DNA from: an uncultured Collinsella sp.
Lineage (GTDB): Bacteria; Actinomycetota; Coriobacteriia; Coriobacteriales; Coriobacteriaceae
Assembly (NCBI GenBank): GCA_902470915.1
Contig: CABRIB010000059.1
Span: forward strand, 1-12,588
DNA: 12,588 nt
Direction: 5' to 3'
In this document: positions 6,631-12,545 of the stretch, piece after piece
How positions within the stretch are numbered: position 1 is the first letter of the stretch
Layout: each line of letters opens with the position of its first letter
The notes under the pieces: generated by a model
Told to the model about the DNA's origin: nothing
What the model saw: only the letters and a program-made list of their open reading frames with translations
Database searches by the model: none
Made by a program: the position numbers and the translations under genes

Positions 6631-7365
6631 TTACGCAAGCCCCAGGTGCGACTTGACCTCGGCGGCACGACGACGGGACACCGGCACCGTCGAGCTCACG
6701 CGGTCGAGCCTGAGCTCCATCAACCCCGTGGAGCCAATCTCAACATTGTGCACGTCTTCCAAATTGACCAGATAGCTGCGATGAACGCGAATAAAGCCCT
6801 CGGAGCCCAAGCGACGCTCGAGCGAAGAGATCGACTCATTGATCAGGTAGGTTCCCTCGGCGCAGATGGCGTTGCAAAAATCGGCGCGCGCCTCAAAGTA
6901 GCAGACGTCTGCGGCGGGAATGAACACCTTTTTGCCCCCGCGATCCGCCGTCAGACGCAAAGGCTGGCGCGGAGCGTGGACAACACGACGGGCACCCAAG
7001 GCTGCCTCGATCTTGTCGAGTGCCTTTGACAGGCGTGCGTCCTCGACCGGCTTGACGATATAGTCGACCGCATCGAGGTTATACGCATCGGCGGCGAACT
7101 CGGCAAACGCCGTCACAAACACAACCACCGGCGGCGTCTTTAAGTTCTGCAGCGTCTCGGCAAGCTCAATTCCCGAGCGGCCGGGCATCGTGATGTCCAA
7201 AAACAACACGTCGGGCTTGTTCGACAGAATCGACTCCACGGCTTCGGTGACATTGCCCGCCTCGGCAATCTGACCCACACGCGTATCCTTTTCCAACAGA
7301 TAGCGTAGCTCAGCCCTAATGGGAGGCTCGTCATCAACCACCAAGATGTTCCAGCCTTCGGACAT
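6631..7365 (-). CDS. LytTR-type response regulator B
   Basis: This 244-residue paralogue of regulator A has a receiver domain (about 1-122) and a LytTR DNA-binding domain (about 140-242). Receiver residues are complete: D11 and D12, phospho-acceptor D57 in FLDITMPG, T85, and K105 in YIVKP. The LytTR domain carries IRVHRSYLVNL. Linker and DNA-contact regions differ enough from regulator A to expect different target sites. The ATG at 7365 has AGAGGGG about 8 nt upstream. It follows kinase B by 38 nt, so the two are co-transcribed and form a cognate pair. Likely targets, by analogy with YpdAB and BtsSR, include a nearby transporter gene; the APC permease two genes upstream and the MFS transporter downstream are the candidates. 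That link is inference. Confidence 0.95.
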   Translation of the reverse strand: MSEGWNILVVDDEPPIRAELRYLLEKDTRVGQIAEAGNVTEAVESILSNKPDVLFLDITMPGRSGIELAETLQNLKTPPVVVFVTAFAEFAADAYNLDAVDYIVKPVEDARLSKALDKIEAALGARRVVHAPRQPLRLTADRGGKKVFIPAADVCYFEARADFCNAICAEGTYLINESISSLERRLGSEGFIRVHRSYLVNLEDVHNVEIGSTGLMELRLDRVSSTVPVSRRRAAEVKSHLGLA

Positions 7366-7403
7366 ATGCGCTTCCCCTCTTTTTCTCTCAATCCAACCGC
7401 GTG

Positions 7404-8795
7404 CTACGCCGTCAACGGCGCCGGCTCATGCGGCTCGCCGTTTAGCTCGACGATAACCTGCGTCCCCACGTCCTCCTGGGACTCCACGCGCATGCCGGAA
7501 TCTTCTCCGTAAAAGAAATGGATGCGCTGAAGCACGTTGAAGAGCGCCAGGCCGCAACCTCGCTTGATGGAGCCGTCGGCGGTAATGCTCTCGGGCTCCT
7601 CTCGGCGATGTTGCTCAAACAGATGCGCGCAGACTTCTTCGCTCATACCGATGCCGTCATCTTCGACGATGATCTCCAAGCCGTCATCGGTCTCAAAAGC
7701 CCTAACACGAATAGAAAGCGGCTCGGTCTCGCGCTGCGCATGCTTGATGCAGTTTTCGAGCAGCGGCTGCAAGATAAACGGCGGCACCAGGCTGTCGCGC
7801 ACCTCAAAGTCGATGTCGACCGAAACGCGCAGACGGCCGTCGCCATAACGAGCCTGCATTAGATTGATATAGCGAGTGCCCTGTTCCACCTCGTGCTCGA
7901 GCGTGGTGAGCGTATCGGAATCAGAAAGCGTCTGACGATAGTAATTGGAAAAGTCGATCAGCAGCGACCGCGCCTTGTCGGGCTCGGTTCGAACGAGCGA
8001 CACGATGGTGCTGATGGTGTTAAACAGAAAATGAGGATCGACCTGCGATTGCAAGGCGCGCAGCTCCACGCGGGCCGTGAGCTCGTCCTGGCGCTCGAGC
8101 TCAAAGCTCGCAAGCTGCGTGGAAATGAGGTCGGCAAAGCCCGAGGCAAGCGCCGTCTGGCGCATATCGATGCTGCTCAGACGGGGATAATACAGCTCGA
8201 GCGTGCCCACGCAATGCCCGCGCACGGTAAGCGGTGCGACAATACCGGCGCGCAGGCGCGGAAAGTAGCCACCCGTCTCATTGGAGGCGTCGCGCGAAAA
8301 CACGCTTTGCTCACCGCTGTTGATCACGTTGAGCGTGGTCTTGAGCACCACCGGGGTGCCGGCGGGACACTTTGCCGAATCCTCGCCCCAGCTTGCCAAC
8401 ACCTGCTTGCCGTCGGTAAAGCAGATGGCAGAGGCGATAGTTTCAGACAGGATGATCTTAGAGGCGCCCAGGGCAGCTTCGGGCGTAAGGCCGCGCGACG
8501 TGTAGGCGAATATTTTTGAAGCGATGGCGAGCGTGCGGTCGGTTGCGCTCGATGTGAGGTCGTCGGGAACGACAAAGACATACGAGAAGAAGAAGCACAG
8601 CATGACCAAGCCGGCAATGACGACAACGGCCGGAACGGGATTGGGATTATCGGTTAGATCCCAGATGAGCAGCAGGATAAGCAGCGGAACGACAATACCG
8701 AGCAAGATGGCTTGAACCACATGCTGAGCGGTACGAAAGACCTTGGTAGAGTTGTAGCTCTTGCCCAGAATCAGCCTATTGAGATCCACCGTCAT
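7404..8795 (-). CDS. LytS/YpdA-like sensor histidine kinase B
   Basis: This 463-residue membrane sensor kinase is paralogous to kinase A. It has two membrane helices (about 27-46 and 54-76), a GAF-like region (about 85-215, with GIVAPLTVRG and VGTLELYY), and a His_kinase domain with VDPHFLFN giving phospho-acceptor H255. The ATPase part has QPLLEN (343-348) and EDDGIG (378-383). Kinase A has Asn where this protein has D253 and D380. The stretch from about 214 to 290 is closely similar in both kinases. The ATG at 8795 gives MTVDLNRL with AAGAAGGGG directly ahead. An in-frame ATG at 8864 was refused because the extension would be translated from the terminator hairpin at 8828-8847. The signal is unknown; cysteines C125, C143 and C195 lie in the sensor region. 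Confidence 0.94.
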   Translation of the reverse strand: MTVDLNRLILGKSYNSTKVFRTAQHVVQAILLGIVVPLLILLLIWDLTDNPNPVPAVVVIAGLVMLCFFFSYVFVVPDDLTSSATDRTLAIASKIFAYTSRGLTPEAALGASKIILSETIASAICFTDGKQVLASWGEDSAKCPAGTPVVLKTTLNVINSGEQSVFSRDASNETGGYFPRLRAGIVAPLTVRGHCVGTLELYYPRLSSIDMRQTALASGFADLISTQLASFELERQDELTARVELRALQSQVDPHFLFNTISTIVSLVRTEPDKARSLLIDFSNYYRQTLSDSDTLTTLEHEVEQGTRYINLMQARYGDGRLRVSVDIDFEVRDSLVPPFILQPLLENCIKHAQRETEPLSIRVRAFETDDGLEIIVEDDGIGMSEEVCAHLFEQHRREEPESITADGSIKRGCGLALFNVLQRIHFFYGEDSGMRVESQEDVGTQVIVELNGEPHEPAPLTA

Positions 8796-8821
8796 CCCCT
8801 TCTTACTGACGCACCCATAGC

Positions 8822-8847
8822 AATAAAGAGGGCCGCAAGCGACCCTC
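8822..8847 (-). terminator. Terminator-like hairpin between the amidohydrolase gene and kinase B
   Basis: On the minus strand GAGGGTCG pairs with CGGCCCTC around a CTTG tetraloop (one G-U pair), followed by TTTATT. It lies 60 nt after the amidohydrolase stop and 32 nt ahead of the kinase B ATG. It most simply ends the permease/amidohydrolase transcript. It could instead act as a leader attenuator for kinase B if the -10-like CATAAT at 8856-8861 is used. Confidence 0.7.
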
Positions 8848-8850
8848 TCC

Positions 8851-8865
8851 ATTGCATTATGCAAT
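8851..8865. repeat. 15-nt dyad containing a -10-like element
   Basis: ATTGCAT-T-ATGCAAT is a perfect 7-bp inverted repeat with a 1-nt centre. The centre is too short for a stable RNA hairpin, so a protein-binding operator is more plausible. On the minus strand it contains CATAAT, usable as a -10 element for kinase B, with a start close to 8849. It lies directly upstream of the 8822-8847 hairpin. Confidence 0.4.
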
Positions 8866-8906
8866 CAAATACTGTGTTTTACATCAAGCCATCGATGAAC
8901 GGTAGC

Positions 8907-10184
8907 TTAGGCGCTGTACTTGTTTGCCTCGCCGAAGCTGCCGGCCTCGACAATCCAGCCGTCCTTCATGATGACGTCCATGTTGTCGGTGTTGAGCACG
9001 TGGATGTCGGCGGCGACGTCACCGTTGACGACCAGTAGGTCGGCGCACTTGCCGGCCTCGATGGAACCGGTCTCGTCCTCGATGTGGCACATCTTGGCAC
9101 CGTTGAGGGTGGCACAGGTGATGGTCTCGACCGGGGTGAAGCCGATCTTGTCGACGAACTCGTACATCTCCTCGATGGAGCAGGTGCCGTACGGGGTGAC
9201 GAAGGAGAAGGAGTCGGAGCCGATCGTCATGACGACGCCGCGCTGCTTGGCCTCGCGCAGGCAGTCGTAGTTGCGCTGCAGCTCCTTCTCGACCAGGGTG
9301 CCCTCGTACTTGTCGTGCAGCTCGGGGACGTAGACGGGCGGATAGGTGGCGTACCAGGTGGGCAGGAAGGCGATCGTCGGGGTGAAGAAGGTGCCCTGCT
9401 CGGCCATGAGGTCCATGGTGCGCTCATCGATATCGAAGCCGTGAATCAGCTGCTCGCAGCCAAAGCGAACGGAATCGTAGGCAGCGGCGTGGTTGTTGTA
9501 GCAGTGGCTCCACACGGGGATGCCGACCATCTTGGCCTCTTCGACCACAGCCTGGATCTCCTCGGAGCAATAGTGCTGGTCGCGACCGGAATCCCAACGC
9601 CAGATGCCGCCACCGGTAGCCCAGATCTTGATGGCATCGGGGTTCTCGCGCAGGCGACGACGGACGGCCTTGCGCAGATCCCAAGGACCATCGACCTGGT
9701 CGCCCCAGGGATGGGATTCCTTGTTGAGCTCCTGGGTGCAGTGGTGGGAGTCACCGTGGCCGGCAACGCGGCAGAAGCCGAGGCCGGTGGCCAGAACGCG
9801 CGGGCCCTTGAAGACGCCCTTGTCGATGCAGTCACGGATCTGGATACCAAAGCGGCCGATCTCGCAGACGGTGGTGAGGCCGTGGGTGAGGCAGTCGTAG
9901 GCCTGCTTGACGGCGACGGCCTGCTTCTCGAGAAGCGGCTGCATGACCCAATCGGTGTCATCGTCGGTCAGGTTGCCCGAGAAGTGCAGGTGGGTGTCGA
10001 TCAGGCCGGGAAGGACGGTCTTGCCGGCGGCGTCGATAACCTCAACGCCCTCGGGAAGGTCCTGCATAGCACCGGCATACTCGATCTTGCCGTTGTCGTC
10101 GACGAGAACGAGGGAGTTCTCGACCGGCTCGGCACCGGTACCGTCGATGAGCTTGCCGCCAACGATTGCGTACTTAGTGGACAT
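8907..10184 (-). CDS. Metal-dependent amidohydrolase (imidazolonepropionase/prolidase-like)
   Basis: This 425-residue cytoplasmic enzyme belongs to the amidohydrolase superfamily, in the group annotated as imidazolonepropionase-like or Xaa-Pro dipeptidase-like hydrolases. The N-terminal beta-sandwich part ends in TVLPGLIDTHLHF with metal ligands H65 and H67. K186 in DAIKIWATGGG fits the carboxylated bridging lysine. H227 in WSHCYNN and H248 in LIHGFD are the next ligands, and D324 in TIGSDSF the catalytic acid. GSIEAGKCADLLVV (373-386) is the usual C-terminal signature. The substrate is not given by these motifs; members cleave N-acyl amino acids, dipeptides with Pro or Arg, or cyclic amides. 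It has AAGGAGG 5 nt ahead of the ATG. It lies 131 nt after the APC permease, suggesting import followed by hydrolysis of an amino-acid derivative. Confidence 0.9.
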   Translation of the reverse strand: MSTKYAIVGGKLIDGTGAEPVENSLVLVDDNGKIEYAGAMQDLPEGVEVIDAAGKTVLPGLIDTHLHFSGNLTDDDTDWVMQPLLEKQAVAVKQAYDCLTHGLTTVCEIGRFGIQIRDCIDKGVFKGPRVLATGLGFCRVAGHGDSHHCTQELNKESHPWGDQVDGPWDLRKAVRRRLRENPDAIKIWATGGGIWRWDSGRDQHYCSEEIQAVVEEAKMVGIPVWSHCYNNHAAAYDSVRFGCEQLIHGFDIDERTMDLMAEQGTFFTPTIAFLPTWYATYPPVYVPELHDKYEGTLVEKELQRNYDCLREAKQRGVVMTIGSDSFSFVTPYGTCSIEEMYEFVDKIGFTPVETITCATLNGAKMCHIEDETGSIEAGKCADLLVVNGDVAADIHVLNTDNMDVIMKDGWIVEAGSFGEANKYSA

Positions 10185-10194
10185 GGTTCCTCCT

Positions 10195-10206
10195 TATGGA
10201 TCCATA
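10195..10206. repeat. 12-bp palindrome ahead of the amidohydrolase ribosome binding site
   Basis: TATGGATCCATA is a perfect 12-bp palindrome that abuts the AGGAGG ribosome binding site of the amidohydrolase gene. It has no loop, so it is more plausible as a DNA operator than an RNA hairpin. It may be chance. Confidence 0.35.
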
Positions 10207-10214
10207 TAGTGGGC

Positions 10215-10238
10215 GAGGCCATGTTGGGTTATGGCCTC
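10215..10238 (-). other. Leader hairpin ahead of the amidohydrolase gene
   Basis: A perfect 8-bp stem (GAGGCCAT/ATGGCCTC, arms 10215-10222 and 10231-10238) has an 8-nt loop. No U-tract follows, so it is not a standard terminator. Just upstream the minus strand reads TGGGTAGCTTTG (TAGCTT at 10247-10242), a weak -10 candidate for a separate amidohydrolase transcript. Confidence 0.45.
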
Positions 10239-10266
10239 ACAAAGCTACCCAAGTGGTGCCGGGTTC

Positions 10267-10295
10267 GGTGCGCGGAAGAGAGGGGTCCGCGCACC
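10267..10295 (-). other. GC-rich hairpin after the permease gene
   Basis: A perfect 10-bp stem (GGTGCGCGGA/TCCGCGCACC) with a 9-nt loop begins 20 nt past the permease stop codon. No T-run follows on either strand, so it is not a standard rho-independent terminator. A stable 3' stem of this kind could protect upstream mRNA or reduce read-through, setting different levels of permease and amidohydrolase. Confidence 0.55.
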
Positions 10296-10315
10296 CAATC
10301 CGCCCCGGCTCGGCG

Positions 10316-11767
10316 TTATTTTTTGCGGGAATTGGTGAAGGCCATGAGGGCCAGGCCAACGGCCAGCCAGCCGATCACGATGCTCCACTCCACCATGTTG
10401 AGGGAGGCGGGAGAGAACGGGACCACGAGCAGGCCAATGATGACGGCGCAGGCAGCGACAGCGAGGCTAATGCCAAACTTGCCGCCGGGCACCTCGTAGG
10501 GACGAGGCAGGTCGGGCTCGGTGAAGCGCATGCGCAGGCAGGCGAGGGCGACCATGCCGCAGGAGAAGATGAAGGCGAGAGCCGACACGTTGGTCAGAGG
10601 GATGAGCATGTTCTTGCCCAGGAACGGACCGATGACGGTGATGACGCCCAGAACGGCGCAGGCGAGCTTGGGAGCGCCGGACTTGGGATCGACCTCGGCG
10701 AACTTCTCGGGCAGTTGGCCCTTGCGGCCCATGGCGAGCATGATGCGGCTCGTGGCGCCGTAGAAGGAGTTCATCGGGCCCATGGGTCCAAGCGTGGCGA
10801 TGACGAGCATGGCCAGGTACAGGAGCATGTTGATGCCCTTGAGGCAGGCAAGCGCGGGAACCGGGCTCTTAACAAACTCATGCCAGTCGAGGATGGTGCC
10901 GAACGAGTAGATGCAGACCATGTAGAAGCCGCCGGCGGCCAGCAGGGCCAGGGAGATGATCTTGCCGAACTTGTTCCAGTTGAGGCCCTCGGCTGCTTCC
11001 TCAGCCTGCTGAGGAATGGTATCGAAGCCGGCGTAGAAGAACGGGGTCAAAACCAGGACCGACACGATGCCGGCGAACAGGCTGGTGCCCTCGGTAGCGG
11101 GCTTGCCGCCGCCAGCACCGGTGACCTGGGAGAACACGGGCATGGCGTGTTCCGGCGAACCGGTGAACAGCGAGACACCCATGGCGAGCAGCATGCCGCA
11201 GAGCAGGGCCTTGGTCAGGAAGGCCTGGAGCTTGGCGGCCGAGCTGGCGCCGCGGAAGTTGAGGAAGATGACGTAGACTGCAAAGCCGAGCGCGATCAGC
11301 GTCGGGAACAAGTAAACGTCGGCGCCCAAGATGGTGTAGAGCTTGACGGCGCGCAGCCACTCAAGACCGGGCAGGCTGCCGAACATCTCGGACACGAGGG
11401 TCGAAATGGCGATGGCCTCCCACGGGCACAGGATGCCGTTGCCCAGGGCCAAAAGCCATCCGGTGATGTAGCTCAGCGTACGGCCAAAGCTACGATCGAC
11501 ATACTCGACGATGCCGCCTGAGATGGGGATAGCAGCCGTGAGCTCACCGAAAACAGCTCCGACGGGCACGAGGAAGATTGCACCCAAGAGGAATGCGATC
11601 ATAGCGGGAACGGGACCGCCGCCGACGACCATCCAGTCGCCGACCTGCAGAACCCAACCGGTACCGATGATGGCACCGAAACCGATGGTGAAGAAGTTCC
11701 AGAGCGAAAGCGTTTTCTTCATGCCGCCGTTATCCTCGACTGCAACTTCTGCGTTCTTGTCCGCCAT
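10316..11767 (-). CDS. APC-family amino-acid permease
   Basis: This 483-residue polytopic membrane protein is of the amino acid-polyamine-organocation (APC) superfamily. TM1 has the broken-helix substrate motif GFGAIIGTGW (29-38). GELTAAIPISGG (74-85) is the conserved TM2-TM3 element. FFYAGFDTIPQQAEEA (243-258) is the TM6 signature, and RPYEVPGG (422-429) is the classic motif before the last helices. Length and hydrophobicity fit about twelve helices. Substrate specificity cannot be read, but co-orientation with the amidohydrolase 131 nt downstream suggests an amino acid or N-modified amino acid. The ATG at 11767 has GGAAAGGAGG about 7 nt upstream; a 13-residue extension would include that site and is refused. 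Its upstream region holds direct repeats and a hairpin that may regulate it. Confidence 0.93.
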   Translation of the reverse strand: MADKNAEVAVEDNGGMKKTLSLWNFFTIGFGAIIGTGWVLQVGDWMVVGGGPVPAMIAFLLGAIFLVPVGAVFGELTAAIPISGGIVEYVDRSFGRTLSYITGWLLALGNGILCPWEAIAISTLVSEMFGSLPGLEWLRAVKLYTILGADVYLFPTLIALGFAVYVIFLNFRGASSAAKLQAFLTKALLCGMLLAMGVSLFTGSPEHAMPVFSQVTGAGGGKPATEGTSLFAGIVSVLVLTPFFYAGFDTIPQQAEEAAEGLNWNKFGKIISLALLAAGGFYMVCIYSFGTILDWHEFVKSPVPALACLKGINMLLYLAMLVIATLGPMGPMNSFYGATSRIMLAMGRKGQLPEKFAEVDPKSGAPKLACAVLGVITVIGPFLGKNMLIPLTNVSALAFIFSCGMVALACLRMRFTEPDLPRPYEVPGGKFGISLAVAACAVIIGLLVVPFSPASLNMVEWSIVIGWLAVGLALMAFTNSRKK

Positions 11768-11786
11768 TGTTCCCCTCCTTTCCTTT

Positions 11787-11811
11787 TTGACGCCCCTTGA
11801 CGTCACCCCTT
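11787..11811 (-). promoter_or_regulatory. Direct repeats in the permease leader, possible operator
   Basis: TTGACG occurs at 11787-11792 and 11797-11802, each followed by CCCCTT (11793-11798 and 11806-11811), so two related units sit head to tail. The second contains the 8-bp palindrome TGACGTCA (11798-11805). The array lies just upstream of the permease ribosome binding site. Spacing and symmetry suit a regulator-binding site, but no known consensus is recognised. Confidence 0.35.
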
Positions 11812-11842
11812 GCGCGGTCTGTTTTGCCGCGCGCTTTTATTT
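11812..11842 (+). other. Hairpin followed by a T-rich tract (plus strand)
   Basis: GCGCGG (11812-11817) pairs with CCGCGC (11827-11832) across a 9-nt loop, and GCTTTTATTT follows on the plus strand. This resembles a weak terminator for rightward transcription, but the only DNA to its left is antisense to the permease. On the minus strand it would be a leader hairpin with no U-tract. Confidence 0.35.
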
Positions 11843-12022
11843 CGTGGCTTTAAGATACGGCCTTGGCACAGCAGCGCCGCTTGTAGCTCGACCGAAGGCA
11901 GAACTGCAAAACGAGCGGCGCCGTTTTTGGGACGAACGGCTGGGGACGCCATTCGTCTTGGACGCTTTCATCTTGTCTGTTTTTGAATACCTGTTGCCGT
12001 GACGCTTGGCGCGCGGCGCGGC

Positions 12023-12040
12023 AACGTTCATACCGTTTGT
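12023..12040 (+). promoter_or_regulatory. Two adjacent LytTR-consensus 9-mers
   Basis: AACGTTCAT (12023-12031) and ACCGTTTGT (12032-12040) each match the published LytTR half-site pattern [TA][AC][CA]GTTN[AG][TG] at every position and lie directly end to end. They sit 82 nt ahead of the truncated rightward gene. Known LytTR sites usually have 11-13 nt between half-sites, so the zero spacing is atypical. Two LytTR regulators are encoded in this window. Confidence 0.35.
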
Positions 12041-12122
12041 CAGGCTTTTGGCGCACATCCCCGCGTACCGCACATCTTTTTATGTAGGATAGACAAGTTA
12101 CACATGAGGCAAGGTGATTCGA

Positions 12123-12545
12123 ATGGCATACGGATACAATGACGGCGACCAACGGCCACAAAGCGTGCGCCTTGCCGGCCGCACCACGCCAACGCCCAGA
12201 AGCACCTCCGACAACGACAACCCGCAGCGCCCCCAAGAACAGCTCGGGGCTTCTTCGCGGAAACAAAGCCGTACCGTGCAGCAGTCAGACCGCGTGAGTA
12301 CGAGCACACGCCAACGCCAGACCGACACATCGCAGCCACGCCGCTACGATAGCCGTAAGACCGACTACTACGTTAAGCGTTCCTTTTCGCGACCTCAACG
12401 CGATCGCGGCAATTCCGCCCCTCACCCCGCGTCGCATACCACAAGCCACGCGCTTCCGGCCCGCCGCCTACGCCTTGTGCTTTGCTCCATCGCCGCCTGC
12501 CTCGTCTTTGTGTTTTTGGGATCCTGTATCTCTCACGGATCAGCC
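12123..12545 (+). CDS. Truncated gene: disordered N-terminus plus membrane anchor
   Basis: This gene starts with ATG at 12123, with AAGGTGA about 6 nt upstream, and runs open for 141 codons until genomic sequence ends at adapter (12546), so the 3' part is missing. Residues 1-115 are rich in Gln, Arg, Ser, Thr and Pro with almost no large hydrophobics, as in an intrinsically disordered, basic cytoplasmic tail. Residues about 116-134 form one hydrophobic segment (LRLVLCSIAACLVFVFLGS), followed by the start of an outside region. The layout is a single-pass type II membrane protein with its catalytic or binding domain lost. Many actinobacterial wall enzymes and LytR-type proteins share this plan, but nothing here identifies a family. 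It is the only gene on the plus strand. Confidence 0.8.

Larger units (their letters stand above)
11768..12122. other. Divergent intergenic region, 355 bp, no convincing gene
   Basis: This stretch separates the leftward permease from the rightward truncated gene and must hold both promoters. Short open frames on the minus strand (78-138 codons) are Arg-, Ser- and Cys-rich, lack ribosome binding sites and look like non-coding translations. Contents seen: direct repeats at 11787-11811, a hairpin at 11812-11832, a weak A/T-flanked repeat at 11908-11927, an imperfect hairpin at 11931-11957 around a GGGGACG loop, and two LytTR-like 9-mers at 12023-12040. No clear -35/-10 pair was found on either strand. 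Confidence 0.7.

Noticed and set aside
6621..6641. Direct repeat CGCAAGCC-N5-CGCAAGCC spanning the regulator B stop codon
   Set aside because: It is only 8 bp, does not match the LytTR site consensus, lies partly in coding sequence and could easily be chance.
7404..8864. A 486-codon reading of kinase B starting at 8864
   Set aside because: It would translate through the terminator hairpin at 8828-8847 and has no ribosome binding site; the ATG at 8795 has one.
9084..10499. Long plus-strand open frame (471 codons) opposite the amidohydrolase, and similar ones at 602-1522, 2836-4128, 4746-5645 and 10196-11521
   Set aside because: They are antisense shadows of well-identified genes in high-GC DNA, with low-complexity translations, no family motifs and no proper ribosome binding sites.
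11837..12266. Minus-strand frames of 78-138 codons in the divergent intergenic region
   Set aside because: Compositions are Arg/Ser/Cys-rich and out of keeping with neighbouring proteins, there is no ribosome binding site, and they overlap the start of the better-supported rightward gene.
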